From: Selaginella tamariscina
Taxonomy: Eukaryota; Streptophyta; Lycopodiopsida; Selaginellales; Selaginellaceae
Length of the DNA stretch: 64,000 nucleotides
Assembly (NCBI GenBank): GCA_003024785.1
Contig: PUQB01000076.1
Span: 634,131-698,130 of the forward strand
Reading direction: 5' to 3'
A program made the position numbers and the translations under genes. Below are positions 13,664-32,257 of this stretch, piece after piece. The stretch's first letter is position 1. Every line of letters starts with the position of its first letter. The notes below the pieces were generated by a model. That model was not told where the DNA came from. It ran no database searches and saw only the letters and a list, made by a program, of their open reading frames with translations.

Positions 13664-15151
13664 ATGGCTGAGGAGTCAATTGTTCGCTTGCAGTGCAAGG
13701 TGCAGCACTACGAATGGGGCAAGATTGGTGAGGACAGTGAAGTCGGGTGTCTTCACGCACTCATGACAGGTAGCCAAGTTGATAGCTCCTTGCCCTACGC
13801 AGAGCTGTGGATGGGTACACATACTTCCGGCCCGTCACGGGTTCTCCTGGACAACCAGGAGGTGCTACTCAAAGATTGGCTTCGATTGAATCCTGATGCA
13901 CTGGGTGATAAAGTAGTTAAGCGATGGCATGGAGATTTGCCTTTTCTGTTCAAGGTACGCCACTCAATACTAATATTCGAACATTTTCTCAAGAAAATTA
14001 TTCAGGTTCTGTCCGTGGCCAAGGCCCTGTCGATCCAGGCACATCCAGACAAAAAGCTGGCAGAGTATCTGCACAAGAATCATCCTAAGGTGTACAAAGA
14101 CGACAATCACAAGCCTGAACTGGCGCTTGCTCTCACGGATTTTGGTGCCTTATGCGGATTTGTGAGCTCACAGGTAGGTGCAATTGTATTAGTTAATAAT
14201 GCTGCTTATGACGCTGTTTGTTTGCAGGAGCTAAAGGCCACTCTGGAATCGGTGCCTGAGCTTTGTGACGTGTTGGGAGATAGAGTTGTGGAGAATGTGT
14301 TTAAAGGCGATGAGACGGGCTTGAAAAGAGCCTTTACTTGCTTGATGGCCCTTGACGATGGTGTTGTTGTCAGCACTCTGTCCAAGCTGGTACCTCGCCT
14401 AAGCCTGAAGAGAGAGGTAAAAGTGAGCAAGAGTGTTATACGGCATTATCAACCTTGTTGCAGGAGGCTCAACTGAACCCAAAAGAGGAGCTGGTGCTCA
14501 ACTTGGAGAAACAGTACCCTGGCGATGTGGGTGTCTTATCGGCCTTCTTCTTGAACTACATCAAGTTGGCACCAGGTCAGGCTGTATTCCTTGGCCCAAA
14601 TGAGCCACACGCATATCTGTATGGGGAGTGCATAGAGTGCATGGCTACTTCCGACAATGTTGTGCGTGCCGGTTTGACGCCAAAATTCCGGGATACTCAA
14701 ACTCTTTGCTCCATGCTCACTTATAAACAGGCAAGCCGTTGATTAATGGCTGTGAAAGTTGTACAAACTTGGTTTTTTCTCATCTGCAGGGGGTGCCAGA
14801 TATTTTGGAAGGGTATTGTGTTAACCCATTCACAAGGCGGTATTCCCCACCTTCAGATGAATTTGAGGTGGACCACATTTGTATACCTGTTGGACAAGCA
14901 GTGAAAATTGCATCCCCTCACGGGCCATCACTATTTCTTGTGTACAAAGGCTTTGGGGTAGTGAGCCAAGTTGGTGACAAGCACAATATAATTGCAGGTC
15001 TCGTAAGGGTAATGTATTTCTCTTGGCTGCGGCCAAGGAGCTGGAAGTTTCTGCTGTCATGGAAGTGGACGAGGACAACCATTTGCACACACCATTGCAG
15101 CTCTACAGAGCGGGAGTGAGCAGCTTGACTGACTGCTGCAGTTTTGGATAG
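13664..15151 (+). CDS. PMI1: mannose-6-phosphate isomerase, type I
   Basis: The enzyme interconverts fructose 6-phosphate and mannose 6-phosphate, feeding GDP-mannose and ascorbate synthesis in the cytosol. Start ATG 13664 gives [11 protein letters not shown], then [10 protein letters not shown]. Zinc-site and substrate blocks are present: [70 protein letters not shown]. Introns follow LPFLFK, FVSSQ, SLKRE and LTYKQ; all are GT-AG and short. Total length is about 430 residues, usual for plants. In the last exon the frame moves by one base near 14996-15004: the reading IIAG is followed one base out of register by the expected beta-barrel strand [13 protein letters not shown] and the end LYRAGVSS. 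A lost G is the simplest explanation. The stop TAG is at 15149. Confidence 0.9.
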
Positions 15152-15315
15152 CATAGACAGCCAAACATACTCGGGGAATAAAAATAATATTCCACAAGGC
15201 ACATAAACATATGGACTCGTTTTCGTTATTTACAAAGACAGGTAGCTGTCATAAAAAGAATATGATCGCGCCAAAAAGAACTTGAGAGCAAAAAGGAGGG
15301 AGTGTGATGAAAAAG

Positions 15316-15704
15316 TCAGCAGCACACAGGTCCCGAACCATGTCCTAGTTGTTGCCAGAGGCAAAGCATTTGTCGCGGGTTCTGGTAGTGAGCAATCGTA
15401 TAGCCTGTTCTACAGCCATCGCTTTGAAACGTTACATCACTCACGTAGCTTACGTTCTTCTTGTGCAGCTTGCTATATTCTTCAATCCATGCACCCATTG
15501 CTACGTCTTCAAGCTTGAAGAGCTGTTCAAAAAGGGGACGAGGCTATTATTAAGAACACGCTACAAGGCAAACCCACCTTCAGTTCGTTGCCTCATTCAT
15601 ATTTACCACAAACTCAGCAATATCGCTGGAGAGGACGTAACCAGGGCCATGAGCCCACGGAGGATACTGACTAAGAGGCCACTCCTGCATAAGATGATAG
15701 CCAC

Positions 15705-15744
<40 letters not shown>

Positions 15745-17452
15745 TGAGTGAGAGATCACCTCTGCTGTGATGTACCACTTGCTATAGACGTCGCGATTAG
15801 GTTTGGACGTGGTTTCTATTAGGCCATAAAGCAGAGGGCGGCTTTGTTTTCTCGTCATCACAGATGAAATAACTTGGTCAACCCTCACAAAAGTATCATC
15901 ATCCGTTTTCATTACGTATTGGGTCTTGACTAACTTTGTCTGTCAAGGCAAACCTAAACAACGTTACTACAGCAAGATAACAAAGCACAAAGTTTACCGC
16001 AAATATGCAAATTGCCAGCGTCTTCAAGGTGATGAGATTGTAGTAGTCAACAAATGGCAAGAGTTGGATGTCTCCATAGGCCATTGCTTCCTTCCAAAGC
16101 TCCATATTCACCTGTTGGTTTTGATGCTGCACATGCGCAAATGAATATGTCACAAAAGAAGAAGAAGAAGAAGTTACCAGCCCCACAAAGAAGCGGACTG
16201 CAATCTTGCCCGATCTCACAGTTTCGTACTGCATCCATGACCGCCGTACAGCCATCCTCCTCTCAAAGTTGTTTGCAGTAGAAACAACGCCAATGAACAT
16301 ATCCAGTGTATCTAACAAAGGAGGTGCTTGGAGAGTTTCCAAGTCACCAAGTTGGCTGTCTGAGGTTGGAAGGCCATTGGCTATAACTGAACTCAGTTGC
16401 AAACTCCCTGCCAGGTTAACTCCATTCACCATCCACGGCTCCAGGTTCTGCAAGCAACAGAAGACTTTATATACAGTCGACTGGGTGGATAATCATGCAC
16501 CTGCCTGCCTATATTCAAAGGAAGTGATATGCTTTCCATCCACAGTAACGTGGAAACCATCCCAACCAACCCACATAGTGGCTGCAAATGGAAGTCCTTG
16601 GGCGTATGGGAACCAAGGCCTGTCATGCTTGGGCCATTTCACACCGGCAGAGGAAGAAGCATCTCCTCTGCCGGTGGCTTGTGCAGCACAGACGGCCAGA
16701 TTGTCAACTGCAAGTCGCAACACACAATCAATGCATGCGCTCAAGAGCTCACCTACCTGTTTTGTTGTTGAGGCTGTTGGACTGGGGTGGACAGCGCTCT
16801 TCGAATGCCCAATCGGTTGCAGGTGTCCATGAGTTTTGCACCACGACTGGTGTTTGATCAGAGAGACGGTCGCCTCTGAGCCGAACATTGTGGTGAAGAA
16901 TGATAGGTGGCTGAGCATCACCAGGCATCTTGTGACCGACCAAGTCAACACGGAATTCATCCCCCAGTGGCATCCCCAGCAAAGTAATAGATGAGTCTAA
17001 CACTAACCCGCAGGGAATTGCCAAGAGCAGCCCGTCCCTGCTACTCAAGTCAGTTGCATTGAACCAGCTGACCGAGTAGGGGCAGTTTCGTTGATGCTGC
17101 TCTTGCTCCTTAATTGATATGCGCAATTGCCTCCATGCTGTTAGCGAGTCTGGAACCTTTTCCCTGGCTTCTGCGAAGAGATCTTTCCGCTGCATGACAG
17201 ATTTGAGAAATTTCCACAGGCCAACGGTTTGACCCATGGATTCATACTCGTCATCAAGAAGAACATCTTCCTCCTCATCAGCTTTGGACGAAGAAGGAGA
17301 CGAATTCACCTCTGCCGGTGAAGGCTCTGCTGCTGCATACAGGGGCTCGGGGCCTGTGGACCAAGTGAGTGTGAGGATGGGAAGGATGGGCCTTGGAAGG
17401 TGACAAGTAGTCGGAACACAACAGCAGCACTAAATAAGCTCGCAATGGCCAT
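15316..17452 (-). CDS. beta-1,3-galactosyltransferase with galectin domain (Hyp O-GALT type)
   Basis: Plant GT31 enzymes with an added galectin-like domain transfer galactose to hydroxyproline of arabinogalactan proteins in the Golgi. The gene opens at ATG 17452 with a hydrophobic signal anchor ([17 protein letters not shown]), then an acidic stem. A galectin region follows, including [27 protein letters not shown] and W-x5-RCP. The catalytic part includes [21 protein letters not shown], the metal-binding [25 protein letters not shown] and [10 protein letters not shown]. One intron carries a long GT microsatellite. The frame changes by one base twice: at 17349-17352, in a C run of the coding strand between anchor and stem, and near 15582-15592 just before the KLEDVAMG block. 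Both fit single missing bases. It is convergent with the phosphomannose isomerase gene, 164 bases apart. Confidence 0.87.
15706..15742. repeat. (GT)n microsatellite in an intron
   Basis: About 18 GT units lie in an intron of the galactosyltransferase gene, next to the YITAE exon end. If read through, the minus strand would encode a Thr-His repeat, an artefact of ignoring the intron. Confidence 0.9.
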
Positions 17453-17797
17453 TACTAGTATCCCCTGATCGTCAAGAGTCTAGCCACGCTTTGCATCCTG
17501 ATTCCAGACTTTTTTAAATCCAAATCTTCATCGATATCGGAGCAATTTAGGCGGCCTCACTAACTTCCTCGCCAACTGCTCAAGTCAATCCTGTTCAATT
17601 CAATACGCCCATAAGGCAATTCAATCCTGTTCAATACGCATACGGCACTCACTTTCCTAGATGGATCCGCCAGTCGAAAGTTAGACATTGACCACAAGCA
17701 ACAAAACAACTCATTACCTAAGAGACATACACATGATGCCAGTATACTCTCCCGCATCCGGTAAACAAATAAATTTTTATATTAACTAATCTTAGTC
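17453..17797. other. intergenic gap between galactosyltransferase and CBP20
   Basis: This short gap holds the leader and promoter of the galactosyltransferase gene (minus strand) and the 3' end of the CBP20 transcript, also minus. It contains several near-copies of a TTCAATCCTGTTCAA-like phrase around 17585-17640. No gene or RNA was recognised. Confidence 0.5.
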
Positions 17798-18880
17798 TCA
17801 CACTCCCCTCTGGTTCTCCTCCTCGTCCGAGTCGCCCTTCTCCCTGAACCGTGGATTCTTTTCCTGATTTTATGATCATCAAGGTCAGACGATTCTTGAG
17901 GCGCTCACACACGCACACCCGCACTACCCGATTATCGCGGTCGCTGTAGTTTTTTACGCCATCCGCCGGCATCATGCGTTCCTCGTCCCTCCTTCGCTTA
18001 CGATCTGCGTCTTCATCATTGTTAGCTAACTAGTTACCTCCATTCCAAGTCAAGACTTACCCCTGTTTCTCCCTCCGCCATCTAATCAAAAGAATAAACT
18101 AGCATCAGCAATCATATAGTTACAATCGCCGCTTACATTGATTCCTCTGAAATCCCGAGGTTGTCAGACCCGCAGCAGAAGTATAATCCACCAGATTCCT
18201 CTGCGATTCCAACTCCCTCTGGACAAGCTTTCCGTATCCTCCTCTACGTGCCAAATCAAGGGTTAAGGAGAGAGGGAGAAGGAGAGAGGGAGAGAGAGAG
18301 GGAAAGGATATCTGGATCATAATCAGTTCGGTATTCGTCCCGCACCTGCATTAGCCTGTTCAGCTCCAACATAATTGAAGCCTTTCACCAATAACTAACC
18401 TGTCCACCGCTTCTGCCCGTCCCCACTGACGACCATCTTCGAATCCCCAGTCGAAGTCCACACGAATAGGCCTGTCGTCAAGAATGGTACCACTTATGTA
18501 CTTAACGGAGTCTTCAGCATCCTCCCGCGCATAGTATCTATATACATGAAACAAGTAAAGAAAAGGGACGGAAAGGAAAAGAGCATACATGATGAAGCAG
18601 AAACCACAAGGGTCTTGTTGTTCTTGTCTAGACCCATGACGATCTTCTTGATTTCACCACACCTGGAGAAGAGCTCGTACAATTGCTCCTCAGTGGAGTA
18701 AAAGGAAAGATTTCCCACATAGACCGTGGTGGACTGCTGTAGTGCCTCCTCGTACTCGAGTTGTGTGCCCGCAAAGCGCCTGTCCTTGTAAGCCGATATC
18801 TCTGGCTTCTGCAGGGAAGAAATACGCTTGGCTTCAACACGAATCAACCGGAGAGCCCTTACCTTGAACAGCAGCGCCAT
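17798..18880 (-). CDS. CBP20: nuclear cap-binding protein subunit 2 (CBP20)
   Basis: CBP20 binds the 5' cap of nuclear transcripts with CBP80 and acts in splicing and microRNA processing. The start at 18880 gives MALLFK, spliced to [12 protein letters not shown]. The single RRM has the RNP blocks [11 protein letters not shown] and, from the next exon, [29 protein letters not shown]; cap-contacting aromatics are present. Next come [15 protein letters not shown] and a plant-type charged tail. I extend the gene through [15 protein letters not shown] and a final exon with [14 protein letters not shown], stopping at TGA 17798-17800; that tail matches plant CBP20. Just after LDKNNKT the frame breaks at 18610-18612, where the expected PCGFCF block lies one base out at a run of three Cs. 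In such a conserved gene a consensus error is more likely than loss of function. Confidence 0.93.
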
Positions 18881-18978
18881 TCCTATTATCTTTACAACCC
18901 TAAAGTGGTTTAGAGTTTAACAAAAAGAAGAAAGTTATTTCATTCTTGATATTTGGTTAAAACATGCCGAGATATGAG

Positions 18979-26381
<7,403 letters not shown>

Positions 26382-26636
26382 ATGCTAACTGTTGGTAACG
26401 AACCCCCCTAGATCCATAGCTTTTCTCCCATAGCCTGTTCATCCAGTTTGCAAGCGAGCAACCGACATGAAAATGCTCTCATCGCACAGCATGATTAAGC
26501 AACGATACAAACGATTTATTATTGAGTATTAGACCGTTTTCATTACTAGGCCTTGCGCACTCAATCGCTCCAGCTCCGCCGCCTAGCCGCTACCACTCAG
26601 ATTGGGAACGGGGAAACCCTATACATTTATGTTAGC

Positions 26637-29423
26637 CTATTCATTCGTATTATATAAACTGGTGTACATTTTCGGAATATGCCCAATCCCTGCTGCTAAT
26701 GCCTCTGCCACAAGCCTGCATGCGTCCTCAACCCGTTCCTCTTTGCAACACTGCCCTATGAGCATATTGTACGTAACGACATCAGGTTGGCATCTTCTCT
26801 GTCGCATCTCCTCCACCTTGTTGCACGCCTCTTTAATCCTCCCATCGCTGCAGAGGCAACCCAGGAGGCAATTATATGACACTGTGTCGGGAAGGCAGCC
26901 GTGCTGAAGCATGTCGTTGAACACCACAATGCCGTCCCTTGCTCTTCCTGCCTTGTAGTACCCATCTATTAGAGTGTTGTAAGTTACTACGTCGGCTTTG
27001 TCTTTGATGCAACTGTACAGCTTCTCGGCTTCCGACATGTCACCGGACTTGCACATGGCATTCAGCACCATGTTGAAAGGCAGTATCGTCGATATGGCCG
27101 CGGCCGTCATCTTCTTCAGAAGGTCCACAGCCTCGACCACCAGATGCAGCCTACACAACTCACCTATGAGCGTAGAAAAAGTAACTGCATCTGGAGAGCA
27201 GCCCCGCTTGGCCATCTCTTGGAACAGTTGCCTAGCTGTGTCCAGCCTACCAAGCTTGACTAGCTTCCCAATCACCACATTGTACATGAAGACAGTGGCA
27301 TGGCAGGCTGCCGTGGGAGACCGAACCACCCGTAAGGCATTGTCGACCTCTCCTGCCTTGCAATATCCGCTTGCCAGAGTGTTGTATGTAATGCTGGAGC
27401 GAGAGCAACCGCTCCTAACCATCTCTCTGTAAAGAGAGGACGCCCCTTGGCAGTCCCCAACCTTGAAATGCCCGTCAATGAGCGTGTTGAAGGTGAACTC
27501 ATCGGGAGAAACTTCTGACTGCTGCATCTTCCTCAACAGTCGATCAGCCTCTTCAACTCTGTGTGCCTTGCAGAGGCCATCTATCATAATGTTATATGTC
27601 ATTAGGTTTGGGCTGCATTCTTGGCTGCTCTCAATCCTTTGGAACAGCCTCCAGGCATTCTCCACGCCTCCTTGCTTGAAATGCCCGCTTATCAGCGTCG
27701 TCAAAACCACAACATCTGGAGGACATCCCACACTGTCCATCACCTCTAGCAACTTGTCTGCCTGGAGAACCCGGTTGGCCTTACACAATCCGTCAACAAG
27801 GCAACCGAAGGTTAATCCATTCGGAGAGCACCTCATTGATATCATCTCTTCCAGGAGCTTCAAGGCATCATCAACCCTGCTAGTGAGGCACATGGCTTGA
27901 ATGAGCGTGTTGTAAGTATAAACATTTGGCATCCGGTTCTTGCTCTTCATCTCCTGGAACAACTCAACAGCTGCGGCCAGATCCCCACGCTTCACGCAGG
28001 CACCGATCATCATGTTGAAGGCAACGAGGTTGGGCATCTTCAGCTTCCGAAACACTGCCATTGCATGGTCGTACCTGCCGGATTTGCAGAGCCCGCCTAT
28101 CAAGGCATCGTAAAGCTGGTGATGTCGAACCTTACCGTTCCGCAGCGCCTGAGACAAGTGGCCACATGCCTCCTCTATTCTACCTGCCTTGCACAAACCG
28201 TGAAGAAGAATGCTGTATGTGTAAGCGTCAGCCGTGAAGAAGCTGAGGCTCATTTTATTGAACAGCTTCATAGCATGGTCCACCTTCTCCACCTTGAACA
28301 GACCATCTAAGAGGCTGTTCCATGTCACTCTATCGGGATGAGGTCCAGTCCATCATGCAGTGAACCAGCTCTGCCGCATCGTCAACACGGCCAGCCTTGC
28401 ACAGATGGTGAGCCACTATATTGCACGTCCTAACGTCCAAAGTCGCGATGCTCTGCATCTTCTTGAAGAGCTTGGCAGCTAGCTCTGTCTTCCCTGCTTC
28501 GCAGTGAGCCAGGACAAGGATCCTGTAAGTAGCATCGTCAGGATTGCACCCTTTCTCCTTGACAGTCTGAAAGAACTTGTATGCATCATTGCATTTGGCA
28601 GCCAGACGGAAGGCATTCAGAACCGAATTGCACACAACAACGTTCTGGTAGAAACTTCCTTTGGTCATCATCTCACAGACGCTGCAGACTTCCTCTGAAT
28701 TGGTTGCTCGACAGATGAACGCCATGACGGGACGGTTTAGGCCAAAGGAAGGAAAACGCTCCAGCTCCAGTATGCCCTTGAAGAGCCCGAAGGACTTCCT
28801 GGGAGTCTTGCTCGCCATGAGTAACCTAAACGTTCCATCGTCCGGGTAGCATCCGTGCAACATCATCTCCTGCAGCAACTTGTTAGCTCGCTCGAAATCC
28901 TCCCGCTTGATCAGAGCTTCCAGAAATGAGTTGCACATAGTAATGTTTGGTTTCAGCATCTTAGCAAACCTTGCAAATGCATCAAAAGCCTTGTTTACGG
29001 ATCCAGCCGCCATGTATGCGTGGACAAAGGAATTCACAAGGTTGGCGCTGACGTTATTGCACTTGTCCAGTACATCCTCAAGCAGCAAATGCACGTCTTC
29101 GTATCTTTTGGAATCGACCAGGAGCTGAAGCTCGTTTGGTAACCCCCCGGTTCATGTTGGAAATTGGGTTGCTGCTGTGCCCACCTGAAGAATCTGTACA
29201 CAAGAGCTGCATCTGAGGTGGCCTTCTGGAGGACCGATGTAACAAATCGAGGCCTCAAATCCAGTTTCAGGGATTTTAGCTCCCCAGGAGATCTGCATTC
29301 TTCCCATTCCCACAGAATGGAGCTTACCTTGTCAAGAACACAAGAATCCTCAACCTGAAGCGGTTGGACCACACTACACAGGAATCGCCCCTGGTTATTG
29401 CGAAAGAGACCACGGACTAACAT
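26637..29423 (-). CDS. PPR protein (P class, Rf-like), two frame breaks
   Basis: This intronless gene encodes about 930 residues, most of it tandem 35-residue PPR units with cores such as PNVYTYNTLIQAMC, PNLMTYNIMIDGLC, PDEFTFNTLIDGH and PDVVTYNMLIGQCC. The uniform P-type repeats and lack of a C-terminal E/DYW region point to an organellar RNA-binding protein, possibly resembling restorer-of-fertility-like PPRs; that last point is inference. The N-terminal part has the LYRFFRWAQ-type block common before PPR arrays. Two one-base frame changes occur: at 29143-29148 in a six-C run on the plus strand, and near 28330 where repeat phase resumes with RVTWNSLLDGL. The start is uncertain: ATG 29423 lies 14 bases past the PIMT stop, and ATG 29450 would overlap it. 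Confidence 0.87.
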
Positions 29424-29437
29424 CAGCCCTAATCGTT

Positions 29438-30502
29438 TTAAACATTGCATACAATGAATACATTCGGTTTCAAAACCAGAGGTACGTATGCCACATCCAT
29501 AACGGCCTTCTCCTCGATGGAGCCATCGAGTTTCTTGTCCAAAACCATCAAATCCTGCAAGAATGGCCGTGTTCAGTGTGACAAACTGCATCCACACCAC
29601 CTACCTGCATGTATTTCCCGACGGGAACAACCATTCGGCCCGCCCGGTTTCAGCTGCTCAACCACCATCTTCGGCAGCTCTGCGAAAGCAATCACTCGTC
29701 GTTGGATGACAAAAGAGAATGATACTCACCAGCTGCTGCCGCTCCAACGTGAATTGCATCAAATGGTGCTAGTTCCCTGAATCCAACCTTCCCATCCGCG
29801 ACTAACGCACTTCACATTTACAAGTCAAGTCAATAATCACAAGCATATATATGACTAAACCATGGAAAGACAGGCGGCCACTGCGCAAGAGATCTCCGGC
29901 AGCACTGCGACTAACCGTGTACACGGACCTTTCCACAAGTTGAGGTATATGTTCGACGCCCACGGCCGTGCCAGTCTCTCCAACCTTGGGAAATTGCAAT
30001 CAGATGCAGCACAGAACGCGCAAAACTGTCCGTACCATGAGTGCGAAAGCTGCTGTCAAGTATCCCGACCCGGACCCGACGTCCAAAACAGACATTCCTG
30101 GTTTGAGATGATCCGCAAGAAGCGACAGGCAGTAAGCGTGCTGGATGGAAAGAAAGTAAGAAGCAAGCTCATAGGGGTGTGGAAAAAAAGCTCACCATAT
30201 GAGGCGCGGAAATGGTTGCATTGTACCCTAATGCAGGTCATCAAAGTAATGAAGGGATCGAGTGGGAAACAGAAAGAGAGTCTTACCGATGACTTGCGGC
30301 GAATCGTCGTAACCATGCGCCCTGTTCAAGCAGAAATCCGCTCGATCCAGCTTGACCATGGCAGCGGCTGCAGCCTTGCAAGTAAGGATTCCATTCTCTG
30401 GGAAACCATCAATCAGGCAGGGCAAACGAAACGAAGATGGAAGACACCTTGCAGGTTTGCGATGAGCTCGGCATTGGTGTCGCCGCTGCAAGCATAGGCC
30501 AT
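29438..30502 (-). CDS. PIMT: protein-L-isoaspartate O-methyltransferase
   Basis: PIMT repairs damaged aspartyl residues by methylating L-isoaspartate with S-adenosylmethionine. The gene starts at ATG 30502 ([17 protein letters not shown]) and has about six exons. Family blocks are [21 protein letters not shown], assembled over two introns, [15 protein letters not shown], the SAM-binding [49 protein letters not shown] and a terminal [10 protein letters not shown]. The stop TAA is at 29438-29440, almost touching the PPR gene downstream on the same strand. The C-terminus after VPLVLKP is short and unlike the family, so the true end may differ. Introns are GT-AG and about 50-70 bases. Confidence 0.9.
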
Positions 30503-30607
30503 GATCGCGCTCAAGAAGAAAAAGAACAGTAAAGCCTAACTAAATTCTTGTTTCCAGTTCCAAAACTTTGTCTCTCTCACACACACATTTACAAAAGAAT
30601 GTACTCA

Positions 30608-31699
30608 TCAGGTGGCTTTTTCGGCACCACTACTGCTCCTGAGCTCCACCCTCCTCTTGAGTAGAACCGGCAATATTGCAACGAAAGCCAGGAAGAAGAG
30701 CGCAGCTAAGGTGTGCGAGTCATACAGATCGTTGAGCGAGTTGAGCTGCGAGAGAATCCTGCCCGCCTTGACAGCAACTACTCCAGCTGGTATCACGCCA
30801 ATGAACGTTCCTATGAAGAACTCCCTGGATACAAGAAGAAGTTATCTATACTGTGCAAATCTGAATGTGGAACTCACTTGAAGGGGACGGAGACCAAGGG
30901 GGACGAAACGTTGATGAACCAGTTGGGAAGTAGGGGCGTGATCCGCAGAAACAAGACGTAGTTGAGGAGATTATGGCGGTGGCAGTGCACTTCCCTGGCT
31001 AACCACTCGCAACGCTCTGGATAGTAGTAGTAAACAATGTCCTTAAGTATGAATCGAGACAGTATGTAACACAACGAAGACCCTACCGACGCCAAAACCT
31101 GTGAATCCAGTATGTCAACCTCTTAATCGGAACAGAGGAGAATGTTATACCGTGACAAGGAGGAGGGCCTCGTAAAAGTTGTAAAAAGAACCGGCCAGAA
31201 TGTTGAGGAAGATGGATCCGGGTAGCATGAAAGCCTGGAGGAAAAGGTAAAGGCAAGTGATGGCAAGCTGAACGAGGCTCCGGTGTTGCTCCTGATACTT
31301 GGCCAGAGCGTCCCGGACTAATCTCAGCTCGTCTACGTTGCTGGGGAGTTTGAAACGCACCACATGTAGTTGTTGCGATTTGGATGAGTCCCATTCGTCC
31401 AAGGTGGAATGCAGCGTCATGAAAAGGGCAACCACCATGGATAATGAGGCGGTGAAGATGATGGCGAGCAGGAAGATCTTGCGCAGCCACAGGAACCTGT
31501 CGATCTTGAGCTTGTGCACCTGCTCCGTCTGCTGTGCATTTCGTATCAGATCAGTAGCGCCGCCGCCGTGGTGACCCCCACGAGCCGAAGACCCTGCTCG
31601 ATGTCCATTTCCACGCTCAGCTTCATTGCATTTGCCCCGATCGAAGCCCAATTGGCCGCGTCCACCACAATTGGTGCTCCCGTCGCCCCACACCAGCAT
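30608..31699 (-). CDS. VTT-domain (SNARE-associated/TMEM41-like) membrane protein
   Basis: VTT (DedA/TMEM41/TVP38) proteins are multi-pass membrane proteins; TMEM41B and VMP1 are lipid scramblases of the endoplasmic reticulum. Here a basic N-terminal region is followed by a first membrane helix (KIFLLAIIFTASLSMVVALF). Then comes the VTT core: MLPGSIFLNILAGSFYNFY, VGSSLCYILSRF, LFLRITPLLPNWFIN and GTFIGVIPAGVVAVKAG, and a last helix near the C-terminus (ALFFLAFVAILPVLL). These match the TMEM41-like plant group. Start ATG 31699 is used; GTG 31705 is ignored. Introns lie near 31145-31095 and 30875-30820. The stop is 105 bases upstream of the PIMT start on the same strand. Substrate and organelle are inferred from family only. 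Confidence 0.87.
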
Positions 31700-32002
31700 C
31701 CTCACTCTGACATACCTGCGATCCGCCCCTTACCGAGGCTTAGGGCGTAAGTGAACGGCATATTCCCCGAACTTAGGTATATACAAATTTTTTGTCATTT
31801 CACGACGATAATCGTTTTTTTTCCCCCTTATTTACCTAGAAACTAATTTTAAATAATAATTCGCCTTTTTCATTCTTTTAAAGAAAAATAAGTTTAATTT
31901 ATATAAGTACAATTAAACTTCTAAATAAAGTAGTTAAGTTTTGTATCATTTTATAAAGAGAATTAAAATCATAAAACTTTAAATGTTAAATAATCTTAAG
32001 AA
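31700..32002. other. AT-rich gap left of the retrotransposon nest
   Basis: This gap holds the leader of the VTT gene near 31700-31760, then very AT-rich DNA up to the left LTR. No coding potential was seen. The last four bases before the LTR (agaa) nearly match the four bases after the right LTR (agac). Confidence 0.6.
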
Positions 32003-32204
32003 TGTAAGATACTGTATATTAGGTAACATACCGTATATATACACATGTGAATATACACACATGCGTAGTGACACATGGGTGGTGATCTGGCCCCATGTGT
32101 CAGTGCCATGTTGCATGTGTGCCACATGGCAGAGGTCTCTTGTATATAAGCAGGGTTTTTGTAATTGAATAGTATCTGACATCTTGAATATATCTGCTCT
32201 TTCA
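32003..32204 (+). repeat. left LTR of short-LTR element, copy 1
   Basis: The 202-base LTR begins TGTAAGATACTG and ends CTGCTCTTTCA. It carries a TATA-like GTATATAAG box near 32140, the probable promoter. An inverted repeat has arms TGACACATGGG and CCCATGTGTCA separated by TGGTGATCTGGC. It differs from its partner at 45765 by a handful of bases and small indels. Confidence 0.93.
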
Positions 32205-32257
32205 TTGGTGGAGAAGTTGGGTATCCCTTTCTTCTGCCTCTTCCTTTTCTTGTTTCC

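Noticed and set aside
15580..15912. Thr-His repeat protein on the minus strand
   Set aside because: The repeat is the GT microsatellite inside a galactosyltransferase intron; flanking parts are exons of that gene.
16160..16174. GAA repeat as coding poly-Glu or poly-Lys
   Set aside because: It lies in an intron of the galactosyltransferase gene next to the FFVGLV exon end.
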